Assembly (NCBI GenBank): GCA_002812745.2
Contig: NCSJ02000324.1
Span: 1-46,771, forward strand
DNA length: 46,771 bases
Reading direction: 5' to 3'
Origin: Scytalidium lignicola
Taxonomy: Eukaryota > Ascomycota > Leotiomycetes
In this document: one piece after another, positions 9,989 to 20,849 of the stretch
How the letters are laid out: the number at the start of each line of letters is the position of its first letter
How positions within the stretch are numbered: position 1 is the stretch's first letter
The notes under the pieces: model-generated
The model's input: only the letters and a program-made list of their open reading frames with translations
What the model was told of the DNA's origin: nothing
Databases searched by the model: none
Made by a program: the position numbers and the translations under genes

Positions 9989-10925
9989 TTAGACCTCATC
10001 AGCAGTTGTCAACTCCCCAAAAACAGCATCATAAATAGCCTTTCCAACCCCCGTCGCACTCGCTGGATTCTGACCAGTGATGAGCCTTCCACCCCTGGCA
10101 ACGACCACCTTCTCTCCCCATGCCTTATCAGCCTTGACAAACTTCCCACCACTGGCCCGGTTCAATTCATCCTCGAGCGAAAACGGCACGACTTTACTCA
10201 AGTTCACAGCATCCTCTTCCTCATTAGAGAAACCTGTTACAGGTTGTCCGCTCAGCAAGTAATCGCCGGAGGGAAGTTTAACGGCAGCGAGAGCGGCAGG
10301 GCCGTGGCAGACTGCCGAGATGATTTTATTGTGGGAGTAGAACTCGTTGATCAGCTTATGGGAAGTCTCATCGATCGCCAAATCGAACATTGCTAGAATC
10401 CTGTTAGTATTATATTCCGTGTCTCTCTCTCTCTCTAAACAATCCAAATTCTTCATCCTTCCCCTTTCCTTAATATCTGCTTCAGATGGGGGAAAACCTA
10501 CGTCCATGACCACCCACAAAGAAGATCCCCTCATACTCATTAGCATGTCCCAGCAAACTCTCCAATTTCACGGTGTTCTGCCACAAGGATTTATGCTTGT
10601 TCAAGAAATCCACACTCAACTTGTCCTCCTTGAAAGCCTCGACAGAACCCTGATCAAGCGGCGCCTCGCCACCCTTTGGGGAGGCAACGGTAATAGAGAA
10701 GTGGTCTGCGAGCTCGTAGTAAGGGTGAGCGAATTCGGGCTGTAGAAGTACAAAATTCCAATTAGTTAGCTGATAAAAAAAAATTCCAGGAAACGAAAAA
10801 AAAAAAAAAGAAGGGGCAGGTGGAGGGGAATTAGAGGGGCAAATTACCAGATACCAGCCCGTTTTCTTGCCTGTATCACCCAACTTCTCATGCGATGTCA
10901 AAACGATGAGGAACTTTGGAGGCAT
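9989..10925 (-). CDS. DJ-1/PfpI superfamily Hsp31-like protein (glutathione-independent glyoxalase / chaperone)
   Basis: Exons are 10925-10848, 10739-10502 and 10392-9989. Intron 1 (10847-10740, 108 nt) has CTAACTAAT near its 3' end; intron 2 (10501-10393, 109 nt) has a canonical TACTAAC. The start at 10925 (MPPKFLIVLTS) has a good AAAC context and fits the family N-terminus. The product is 239 aa, close to the usual Hsp31 length. The nucleophile elbow AVCHGPAAL gives Cys134 and His135, and GFSNEEEDAV supplies the acidic partner region. GGHGPMFDLA is re-formed across intron 2. Members of this family convert methylglyoxal to lactate without glutathione, and yeast Hsp31 also acts as a stress chaperone; this activity is inferred from the family. 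The cytosol is likely, as no targeting signal is seen. Confidence 0.93.
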
Positions 10926-12303
10926 GTTTAATCTTCTTTTCTTTTTGCTCAATATCTTAATTTACAATTGAGAGTGGTGGTGAACTAATTAGAGCTCAAT
11001 TATAAAATGAATGTTAAAACAGTTCGATCTGGTGTGTGTGTGTCCAAAGAGGAAAAGGAAAAGCCACCTTATACTGTAGATAGAGAGATACCTCGGAACA
11101 ACAGTTTTAACTTTTCACCATCACATCATCCCATACGTACGTAAAGGCGGGGTCTCTTCTTTAAAATGCGGGTCTAAACCCATAATTATCAGACGTCAGA
11201 TATTACACTGCTTACAAAACTTGTCTACGTCAACGTCAGAACTCCGATATAACATCGGATTTTACAAGACAAAAAAACACCCTGCAACATATATCTACCT
11301 CTCTTCTTTAATATTAAACTTCAATTTAGTTCCAATCTAATTAACTAAAGTGAAAAGTCCATGGTATAATCCAAATCACCTGAGAATCACAATGTTTCCT
11401 AGTTTTCTNTTTTTTTTTGCAAAACAAGTGACGTCAGAGACGGTTCCATAGATCCGCCCCACCACCTCATTCCCAGGAATTAGGGGATTGATATTGTTGG
11501 TCAATTCTTCTTCAGCTAGATAAATTTAGTAGTATATCATATAATTGTAATAAACGTATGAGTTAATGCAGCAATTGTGTTTATTGCTGCTTGTTCTGAA
11601 GAGTTAGTGAAGATATGAAATACATTTTAAAAAAAGGTCAAAAGCGGGCAACCTCGGCACTTGAGATCCCGTACTATCTTTATCAACACCAAACCAATCT
11701 CAAAAGCTCAAAACACTTATTTGATTTAATTGTAGTTTTTATTTTCATTTATTTATTTATTTAGTTTATTCATATCTATCGTTAATTTAAGGCATAGAAG
11801 ACTTTCAATGCCAAGTTTCTTCCCTCTTCATTTCATTCCTTCTCCTCGCCACTTGAGATCCCAGTGGTTACAGAACCGAGTTCTCCTTCCCGTATCCCTC
11901 TGGTTCACTGCCTTCTACTTCCACCCAAAGTACTGTACATATCCCTCCACCAAATGCGGCATCATTACTATCAGTGACAATGATAGAGGTCACTCCAGCA
12001 TACCAAATCAAAATCATCGAAGTCCTATGCTCTCCAAGAGCTGAAGCGTGGATAAAATGTCGTCATAAATGAAAGAACAAAGGGAAAAAACCTTCAAGAG
12101 AGCGCTTAATGACACCTCCATCCCTTCCCATTCTGGTGTCCGTAATAATTCTCCTCCCATACGCCTTAAATTTCCAGTGATGTTTCTTTTCGAATGCTCT
12201 TTCAAATGCGGAATCGCGCGAGCGTAATAGTACACATCCTCATTCGTCAGTAATAGCAGGGTTCCCGGTTGTAGTGAGTAGAGGTATGTTATGTTATCCA
12301 TCA
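10926..12303. other. Intergenic region with A/T homopolymer runs
   Basis: About 1.4 kb lie between the start of the Hsp31-like gene and the 3' end of the centrosomin-motif gene, both on the minus strand. The stretch includes the Hsp31-like promoter, a TG run near 11031-11042, one N at 11409 beside a T run, an imperfect TTTA run near 11745-11770, and the words AGTACTGTAC near 11928. Reading frames at 11808-12044 and 12014-12337 have no motif; the second lies just past the stop of the next gene and is probably 3' untranslated sequence. Confidence 0.5.
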
Positions 12304-14959
12304 CTACCTCCGCATACTCCCCATCCGTCCAAACCACCTCTTCGCTCCACTCGCCTTGGCGGTTCCAGAGCCGCCATTTCCATCATCCTCTGCGTTCGCG
12401 GCCGCGGCCGCAGAACCAACCAGACCCGCTGCATCGACGCTTCCCGTCCTTCTCCTACCCCCAACTTTGCCATCACTTGCGCCATCACTCCCAAATGCTG
12501 AGACAAAGCCGCGGACTCCCTTTTCCTTCTCATTTCCGCCACTTCCTGCACCTGCAGAGTTAGGTCTCGCACCCACAGCCATCCCGCTTCCTCGTGATCT
12601 CTTGATCGGGGGAGGCGTGGCTCTGGCTGAGCTGCTATCGCTCTCGGTCAAGCTCTGGCTTCGCCTAGCTTCGTACTGCCTCTCATTCCGCAACTGTGCG
12701 GTTCTTGATCCGGCATTGCTACTCGATGGCATCGATTGCTGCTGCTGTGGTTTAGATTGTGGAGGTTCACTATTTCGACCAAGGATTCGATTCTTCAGAC
12801 TCAAGGTTCTAGAATCACGAGGGCTGATCGGAGAAGAGACGACTGCTGGCTGAGAGGACAAGACGGGCGAGTTAAGGCCGCCTGAAAGCGAGGACTTTCG
12901 CAGTTTCGTAGTTGCTGTGAGGGAGGAGCGCCGGTCTGGGAGGTCGGGACGGGGGGAGTTATTGAGCGCCTTGCGTTGGTTTTCGGCATCTTCAAGGTTA
13001 CGTCGAGAGTTACCCCTGATGTTAGGAACGGAGCTTGCGAGAACAGTGTCGTCGCTTTGGGGCTCCTTCCAACCTGATTTTTCAAGGGCTGCATATCTAA
13101 GAGGCCGAGAATGTGATGGAAGTCCAGGAGAGGTAGGATCGCGATTGAACATCATGTCTCGGCCCCAATCTCCACTCATCATAAATAGGTCTGGAGTCAT
13201 AGCCCTCCTAATTTGAAATCGCTGCGGTGAGATTGGTTCATTGCTCGCATTGCTAGAAACACTACCAGTCTCGGTATACTCTTCCTCTGCATCGTAATCC
13301 CAGCCATGGCCGTCTTTCTTGCTAGTAATTGTTTCCCCAGCACTTCTCGGTCGTGCAATAAGTGCTGACTGCAAGGCTTCATGCCTGTCTCTAGAGCTTG
13401 GGTAATTCAATATCTGGCTCTGAGCCATTCTATCCATTCCATCTTGCATGTAACTATCATTTGAGTTCTCCCGATGTCTCAAAATACTGCTGTGTGCAGT
13501 ATCAGGAGTCGGGGGGAGTCCTCGAGGAAGTTCAAATCCAGCCTTATTATCTGTAGTGAATAGACGTGGAGGATCCCTGTTCGACAACCTCACCGGTCTT
13601 GCTCTCTCGCTGACGTTGTTACTGACTGTTCCTCTTAACTGACTGTGGATAGCCGCAGCCGTAAGATCCTGAGTTTTCTCTAACTTTCTCCTCAACCGGT
13701 CAAAGCGCTGTAAGGGTGATGTGGACTCTATAGAAGTAAGAAGAGAATTAAATTGGCTCTTGGCCAGGCCGGGCCGTCCCTGAGAGGCTCGTGGTGTGGA
13801 ACCTGGAGGCGCGCCAGCCTGAATCCATTCTTCCACAGAAGATGACTTTTGATGTGTTGACTGCAGCGGGGACGGGCCATCTTCAGCCTCACCATTGGCA
13901 GCCGCTGGAGTGTGCTTGTCGCCGTAGACGCTAAGAAAGGAACTCTCACTTAAGACACTTAGTCGCGGACTATTATTCCCATCTGCTGTAGTCGCCCCGT
14001 CTTCAGCCAGCTTCGGCAGAGTCCCGTCGCTAAAATTGCGATAGCTCGAAGGCGGCAGATACAAACTCCTCAGTGCCTCGGCTCCCTCGCTCTTTTCGGA
14101 GAGAAAAGAGGGCATTCTCATCACCGTCTTACCAGGTCGGGCATCTTGCTCCATCTTTGACTGCTCCGGCATAGCGGGAGCATCCTTTTGTAATTCCTCC
14201 ACGCTCTTGTAGTTGAAATACCCGGTCTGTTGATCGAAACTCCTGACGATCTCCCTCTCCCGCTTCAATTGCTTCACCTCTTCCTCTAAGTCGCAAATAA
14301 TGCTGACGGCCTCCTCTACGGCCTGATCCCGCTTCTCTAGCTCGGCGACCAACTCCTCGTTAACCTCTGTTTGTGCTGCCAGATCCTTCTCTAGCGCATC
14401 CAGCCGTGCCTCTAGAGCCTCTTGTCGTTGTCGCCGGTGGTAAAGCTCGAGCTTGAGATCGAAATTCTGCTTGTGCAGGGTAGAGACTTGCTACAATGAA
14501 AACATCAGCCATGAAGTTTATATAGCAAAAGGCAGATGAGCCATTGGCCCGTAAAATAAGACGTACCTCTTCCATCTGCTTAACCCCCATGCCCTTCTTA
14601 GAAGTTGTGCTGCTTGTGTCGGTTGAATTGGGGCGTCGCTCTTCCTTACTTTTGGACGCCTTCGCCTTCACCGGCGAACTTTGTACTTCTCTCTGTGCCT
14701 TCGCGTCCTTCTCGTCAACCTTGCTGCGTCTCGCGCTCTCCACCTTCCTCTCCCGCAAGCGCTCCTGCAGCAGGCTCGTGCCAGCTCCTCCTCCCGACTC
14801 CCTATTTCGCATGTTGTAGACGTTGTCGGAACGCGACGGTAAATTGACGGTCGAGCTGTTGGTGCTCGACGTCTGAGGCGTCATCCTGCTGGTTCCTGAA
14901 GCACTGGATTCGGGGCGCGAAGGACGAAATCGTCGCATCGATTGTGCGCTCTCCTCCAT
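12304..14959 (-). CDS. Centrosomin N-terminal motif 1 (Cnn_1N) coiled-coil protein, likely spindle pole body / MTOC associated
   Basis: Exon 1 is 14959-14567 and exon 2 is 14490-12304, separated by a 76-nt intron (GTACGT to TGTAG). The first in-frame ATG (14959, MEESAQSMRRFRPSRPE) has an AACATGG context. The product is about 859 aa. Residues 1-131 are Ser/Thr- and Arg-rich. Immediately after the intron comes QVSTLHKQNFDLKLELYHRR and a coiled coil to about residue 215. The NFDLKL core is the hallmark of centrosomin motif 1, used by fungal ApsB/Mto1/Pcp1-type and animal CDK5RAP2-type proteins to bind gamma-tubulin complexes. The remaining 640 residues are long, disordered, Ser/Pro/Arg-rich sequence ending in a basic KRWFGRMGSMRR tail. 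It lacks further long coiled coils, so it is not a full-length Mto1; a regulatory or adaptor role at microtubule-organising centres is inferred. Confidence 0.85.
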
Positions 14960-15910
14960 GTTATCTTTCGTGTGCCCTACCCGAGTTTCAGAAGCAAAAA
15001 AAGAAACGTTTCGCAATTGCTACTTCGCCTCCTCCAGCTCCCTCTTTGAAAGTCAGACAGAGCGGGCAGCGAAATAGGCAGAAAACAAAACTACCATTGG
15101 AGTTTGTGTATGCAGCCTATTAAACAGCTAGATGGCTCTGGCGCATTAGCTCTTCGGGATCGAAGCGGTGAGTGCAGGTGCAGTAGTTTTCTCGATCTGG
15201 TTGTATTTGTGTGGAGTACCGTAGAGTAAGAATGCGACAGACACATCAATTAATGCCGCCAGTCAATTCAAATGGTTGGAACGGCAACCTGGGTCTGCTT
15301 GAGGCGGTGGAATTGACCAAAGGAATCTGTGGTTGTTTGCGGGTTATGCAGTTATGTGGGTTTGGCACGTAGTTTGTTTCCTCAATCTCACATTTCTCAG
15401 GAGCTTTTTTGATTGTGGGCGAGGCAGCATGCAAGCAATGCAGATGGAGCTCTGCAAGCAAGGTAAATTTCTCCTTTCCGCGTCCAATGCCCAGGGGCAA
15501 GCAGTGAGCAGTAAGTGGATATTGTTTCTGGCAAGTTGAACGTGGTTGGATGAGTGAAGGAGCAAGTGACAAGAGAGGAGAGAAGGAGGCATGGGAGGGA
15601 AGGGTTCCTATTAGATAAGATACGGGTGAATTGTAAGTTACCTTGCTTGGCCCAGGGGGGAGAGGCTGGTGTTTGGCGCACGGCACTTGCGTCTTTTGGC
15701 GTGCGGGCTAATTACTTTCTCGCGTTGCAGCAAAGCAACCAACACCAAGCACCGCCCAGGGGCAAGAAGCGTGAGGAGAGAAGGCACGAGAGGGAGCATC
15801 TTTCCGAATAAGCCTCTTTGCACGGCGTTTCAGCAGCGTTGCCTCAATCACACATCGTCAACCGTGCCCTGAAGGAATTGCGCTTCTTCCAAGCATTGCC
15901 AATCAGGGAA

Positions 15911-15984
15911 CTCATCACTCATCACTCATCACTCATCACTCATCACTCATCACTCATCACTCATCACTCATCACTCATCACTCA
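15911..15984 (+). repeat. Minisatellite of 7-bp unit CTCATCA, about 10.5 copies
   Basis: The unit CTCATCA is repeated perfectly over 74 bases, followed by one diverged copy (TTCATCA). The unit length of 7 is not a multiple of 3 and no supported gene spans it. Perfect copies suggest ongoing slippage, so length may vary between strains. Confidence 0.95.
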
Positions 15985-16719
15985 TTCATCACAGCAGCAG
16001 GAAGGAAAAGCAAGGAGCGTCATCAACATCACCAAACTCCTGTGCTTCCGAGCCAACAAGAAGCCTGACCCTACAATTCCTACCCACTAACGGTACTAGA
16101 CTCTGTAACCAAACTCTATATCTTCCCAGCCGTGCCGTTCCCTCTCTCAGTCGCGCAAAGTCAGCCCACGTGTCTCAACAACACAAGGAACAAAGAAGGC
16201 ATCGAAACCAAGATCAGGAAGAGAATCACGCAAGGAAACCACAAGAAGCAAAACGCACAGAAATAATATCGCGCGCACACACGTTTTTCTTGCCACCAAA
16301 AAAGCTTGCCCTGCTTCTGCACAATTCTACCAAGTTCTCATCTTATTCTAAGCTAAAAGCAAGTAAAAAAGCCCCCCTGAACCATGGAAGAGGTCTGATC
16401 TCTCATCACATCGCATACACAAACCAAAAAAGAATATTATGCCTCAGGCATCAAGGGGTAACTATTTGCATCCCTCCACATCCACACGAAAGGGCCCGGG
16501 GAAACTAATAAGCGGCCCGCCCTGGCCCGTTTGGAAAAAGGCCGCACCAGTAAACAACGAAAAAGGGGGCTAGGCTCAATCCAGACAAGCTGATGTGGAT
16601 GATGAGTGGGCATCGTGGGTCAACCGTTCTTCGTTCGCCCGACAACCATCAAGGTCCCCCGATTTTAACGGTGGGTACAAATCATAATATAACATCATGA
16701 CTCTGTACGTTCGAAGTGC

Positions 16720-16822
16720 TTACCGGTAAGTCACTGTATACAGAAATAATTAACAGCCCATATGTGGAGTATCCGTCGTTCAACACCGGTACTTCCGGAC
16801 AGTTGATCGAATACCGGTAAGT
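16720..16822. repeat. Cluster of three ACCGGTA palindromic words
   Basis: CTTACCGGTAAG is a perfect 12-base palindrome near 16722. ACACCGGTACTT lies near 16784 and AATACCGGTAAG near 16810. A separate palindrome, CTGTATACAG, lies near 16734. They fall just downstream of the DnaJC28-domain gene's stop codon and may be in its 3' untranslated region. The function is unknown. Confidence 0.55.
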
Positions 16823-16961
16823 ATGCTGCCAAAGTTGTGGGTATTGTCCTACTGCAATATATCTCTACATATGTATCTATACATAATACCTCTCATTTCT
16901 CTCTCGTTTTTCTCTTCTCTGTGGATTCATATATACAATCAATACCTCTGCGTATCCTTCA

Positions 16962-18824
16962 CTATGCTCCCTCCTTCTTCGCAAATAAGTCATTCCAAAA
17001 TTCCTTAAATCCATACTGCGGCTTCTTACTATCATACACGGTCACACGATCTGTCGCCCCGAGCATCTCCAGCACGCTGTTGCTGCCAGAACGATTCCCA
17101 ATACCTGCGGTGAGGTCCTTCGCAGGTCGTGACGCTCGATCTTTGATTGCTTGCGCTAGTTGCGGGGCGATATCAGCATAGCAGGAGCTCAACTCGCGCT
17201 CCAGAGAAAAATACGACTTCTTAGCGAGATCCGGCGCCTGCAGGTTGTAGGACCTCGTGAGGTTGTTGAGATTCGTAATAGCCAGTCGTAAGTACGACAT
17301 CTCGGCTGCCTCCCACTCTGGCAGGCGGAATGGCGGTGGAAGCGGTTGTGGAGGAAGGGAGCTTGCAATTTCTGCATTGGACCCGACCTCAGCAGCTGGT
17401 TCTGTGACTACAGAGGTTATAGGCGCTGCAGTACTACCAGCAGCTGGCTTCGAGCCCGAGTCACCAACTTCCAGTGATATCCTCACGGGTTGCGTGTCAC
17501 TCGCTGACGATGAAGCTAGAGGCGCTTCCTGAGTAATCTTAACCATGACTGGATCATCCGTGACATTAGTAGGTACAGAAATTGCCTCTACGGCTCGTGT
17601 CTTAGGATTATATAGACGCTCAGATTCAGCGTATCGTTCTGCTGTTCGTATCTGTTCTTCGAGACTACCACCTCGGCTGGCGATGGTCCTGGCTGCTTGC
17701 CGTTTCCAGTCATTCCGTAATCTGGCGCGGAAGTTATTAGCTGCTTTAACAAGTTCTTGCTGCTTTTCGATCCACGGTGGAACTATATCTTGTCTCTTGA
17801 TCATCTTATTCATGATATACTCAGTCTATAGCTTATTAGCATACAGTCTTCGGCTGCCGAAGTATTACCAAGCATACCGTATCAATAAATGGGTTATCAG
17901 CTCTTGCATCTCTTTGAACACCTTTACCGCGAGGAATATTCTACACTGACATCAGTACATGTTCGACAAAATGGCCTATATTAATTGGGGAGCTACCTTA
18001 AACTGTCCTCGAGCGATTGCATCTTCAATCCTCTCATTAGCCAACCCCGCCAATCCTCGAAACGAAGTTGGCATAGCCCTAGCAGCTGGCTTAAACCGAT
18101 CCTTCAATTCCTGCCTCCATGCTTCCCTCTCACTGTCTGACATCTGATTACTCTTCATTCCCGCATATATAGAACTCTTATCCCTCGCATTAGCCACTCT
18201 CTGTCCCGAGGATAGCTTCGGTTGTCTCTTTAATCGAAGGTCCACAACTGGTGATGGAATCTGAGCTGCCCCGCGGAGACCCGGCTTCAGGGGCTTCTTC
18301 GCATCATCAAGCATCCGGAGAATGACATCTTCTGTGGCTTCGTTGCCGCTCCATGGTCGCGCAACCGCAATGTCTCTAGATCCTCTTCCTACATGAGCAC
18401 CAAGATTCGCCTCCGCGAAAGCGACGGCATTTTCGGACTTGAATTGCTGTGCTTTAACTCTTTCTAGTAATCGTTCCTTCAGCTCTTCCGAGAAGCCTAC
18501 TTCCTCTACTGCCTTTATCCCAGCTCGTCCGCCTTCGAGGATAGCGTCTTCTGTTGCCTCTGCTAATCGGCGGGACATGGCGCCCATTTTAGCTTCCTCA
18601 TTTCCTTGTGGTTTCGATGTTTGCTCATTTGAGGAGTCCTTTCCATCTTTTTGCGACTCATCTTCTATCATGCGGGGCTTGTCCTGGGACGAATTGAGCT
18701 GTGGCAATAGCCGGGAGAATCTCCGCAGAGACCTTTTCTCAGCCGATTGTAGGGCATGTTGGCGTCTGGAAACTCGCAGACAGCGAGTGCATGTATATGT
18801 GACTTGAGGGTATGTTGCAGGCAT
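16962..18824 (-). CDS. DnaJC28 conserved-domain (DUF1992) protein, probably mitochondrial
   Basis: Exons are 18824-17997, 17940-17878 and 17825-16962. The introns are 56 nt (17996-17941) and 52 nt (17877-17826), all phase 0, giving 584 aa. An in-frame stop (TGA) just upstream makes ATG 18824 the first usable start. The N-terminus (MPATYPQVTYTCTRCLRVSRR...) is rich in Arg, Ser and hydroxyl residues with few acids, consistent with a mitochondrial presequence. The DUF1992/DJC28_CD core spans residues about 255-340: ANERIEDAIARGQF, then the 21-codon exon NIPRGKGVQRDARADNPFIDT, then IVPPWIEKQQEL. No J-domain is present. Animal DNAJC28 has been tied to COG complex and Golgi traffic, whereas the fungal family is little studied; the location here is inferred from the N-terminus only. 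The C-terminal 150 residues are less conserved. Confidence 0.9.
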
Positions 18825-19374
18825 ATAGGACGAATCTGTGTGTTGCAATCAATGACGCCGCTGCGAGGTGAAGAAGGTTTGAGGGTGGAAAGGTTGAAAT
18901 AGGACCCCTGCATTGATCACTTCGCGCTGATAGGCGATAAGACATCTTGTAAATCCGATAAGACCAAGACATAGAGAAGGAAATACGCTTTTAAACCTCG
19001 AAGACTAATAGCTGATTTGCTAGAATTTTTAGGAATATTTTTAAGACAAGCCGTGGAGAAATAATATCTAGACTCCAACCATCTCAATTGAAATGGTTTT
19101 GTTTTAAACTACAAAGGTTAAATCCTTCTCATTCCTGTTCTTTATTCTTAACCTCAATTCTTGATCTAAATATCCCCCACTTATCACGAGCCAAGAAGTG
19201 CTAGAAACTTATTCTTTTCGTGCACTCTCATGAATATATTTCCTTTCATCTCTATAACAAGATCTAGTCTTTCACTTACATTCATATGACATTATTCTCT
19301 TAGAAGTACTCTCTTTATCGACCAATAAGATCAATCTCACTCCGAATTGAGAACCAAATTCAAATAATCTCACA
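18825..19374. other. Shared upstream region of DnaJC28-domain and dehydrogenase genes
   Basis: About 550 bases between two divergent start codons (18824 minus, 19375 plus). The half near the dehydrogenase is AT-rich with a CT-rich stretch at about 19195-19310, as is common in front of fungal start codons. No specific operator was recognised. Confidence 0.5.
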
Positions 19375-20647
19375 ATGGCTTCAACCGAGAGAAGCAAGTT
19401 ATTCGATGTCTCTGGACGAGTGGCTGTTGTGACAGGGGGTGCCAGTGGGATTGGCCTTATGATAGCAAAGGTAATAACTGTTTTATGTTACAGACCTTGA
19501 GAGTACCCCCAAGTTATTTACACACCTAATCTGACTGCATCAGGGCCTCGTCACGAATGGAGCAAAAGTCTACATATTTGCTCTTCCAAGTGACCCTTTA
19601 GACGATGTTAAGAATACATTAAATGAACTGGGAGCAGCATCTGGAGGGAGTGCTATATGGTATGTTCATCATCTCATTAATCAAATATGTTTCCCTCCCA
19701 CCCCCATTTCCCTTCATCTCATTGCTACTCATCTGGAAGTTATCTAAAGTTGAGTACAATGAGACCTCACATACACGGAACTATAAATCCCCTCAAATTA
19801 TAACTTTCCACATATTTCCCTATCAAACTAATACTAATACCAACCCCTCCTCAGTTTCCCCATCGACCTCTCCACAAAAGAAAGCATCCAAGCAGCCTCA
19901 ACCAAACTCCGAGAAACAGAATCCCACATCGACATCCTAATCTCCAACGCCGGCATCCGTCGCGACCCCTCCATCCCCAGCAACCCGCTCACCGCCAGCC
20001 TCTCCGAGCTCCAAACCTCCCTCCTATCAAGCACCTACGACGACTGGCTCTCCTCCTTCAAAATCAACACCATGGCGCACTACTTCCTCTCCGTCTCTCT
20101 CCTCGATTTATTATCCGCGGCAGCGGAGAGGACCATGCCTGATGGACGCAAGGGGAGGGATCATGGGTGTGGAGTGGTGGTGGTGACGAGTAGTATTGCG
20201 TCGTTGCATAATGCTACGAATGTTGATATGATGAGTTATGCTACTACGAAGGCGGCCACGGATCACTTGGTGAAGTTGCTTGCTGCGAAGTTTGCGAGGT
20301 GGTATGTTAGAGTTTGTGGGATCAATCCGGGGTGTAAGTTTCCCCCTGTATTTGATGTGGACACTCATTCATGTTGCGTTTGAATGAGATTCTTCGTCTC
20401 GTTAATGTCCTGTCGAATGATGCTGATAATTGTAGTCGTCCCGAGTAAGATGAACCCCATGGGCTCGGGTTCAGATGCCGATATCTTCGGAGATCTAGTG
20501 CAGAAGGTTCCTGCGAAGAGAGCTGGCGAGACAGATGATCTGGCCGGGATAGTACTATTTCTCTGCTCCAAAGCAGGGGCTTACGTTGATGGCACCTCCG
20601 TTACGGTTGATGGCGGTCGAATACTCTTTGCTAATGGACAAATATAG
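19375..20647 (+). CDS. Short-chain dehydrogenase/reductase (classical SDR)
   Basis: Exons are 19375-19470, 19544-19659, 19855-20333 and 20436-20647. The introns are 73, 195 and 102 nt, with GTAATA, GTATGT and GTAAGT donors and CAG/CAG/TAG acceptors. The product is 300 aa. The cofactor motif TGGASGIG is at residues 20-27, the structural motif NAG at 102-104, and the catalytic YxxxK is SYATTK with Tyr199 and Lys203. Splicing of intron 3 re-forms INPGFVPSKM, the usual PG motif after the active site, and the C-terminal DGTSVTVDGGR matches the family. The exon 3 insert with LQTSLLSSTYDDW makes it longer than minimal SDRs. Similar fungal proteins are often labelled 3-oxoacyl-ACP or rhamnolipid-type reductases by homology; the true substrate is unknown. 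It converges on the SAPS gene, with only 202 bases between stop codons. Confidence 0.93.
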
Positions 20648-20849
20648 GATTTAGTCAAGAGATAAAAATTATCCAAGCTGTTTGAGTGCCGAAAATCATC
20701 ACTAATATAAGCAGTTAAAAATGTTTTAGATCCATCAACATATACTTTGAACACACCCCATTAATCATGAATAATATACACAAACCATTCCAAACATCCC
20801 AATATGCAACTATTATTACAAAGGTGGTCATCCCCAGCCACTCCCCTTA

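Larger units (their letters stand above)
14960..16961. other. Long intergenic region with a CTCATCA minisatellite and ACCGGTA words
   Basis: Two kilobases separate the start of the centrosomin-motif gene (14959) from the stop of the DnaJC28-domain gene (16962), both on the minus strand. It probably holds a long 5' leader and promoter. Visible structures are the heptanucleotide array at 15911-15984, a CACGTG at 16167-16172, and clustered ACCGGTA palindromes at about 16720-16822. The open frames in this stretch are overlapping low-complexity frames without domains. Confidence 0.5.

Noticed and set aside
12014..12337. A 107-codon minus-strand frame just past the centrosomin-motif gene
   Set aside because: The main frame stops cleanly at 12304 after a basic tail; this frame overlaps that stop in another phase and is best read as 3' untranslated sequence.
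15900..15995. The CTCATCA array as a possible CRISPR or coding repeat
   Set aside because: There are no spacers between units, the unit is 7 bp, and no supported gene crosses it; it is a simple minisatellite in a eukaryote.
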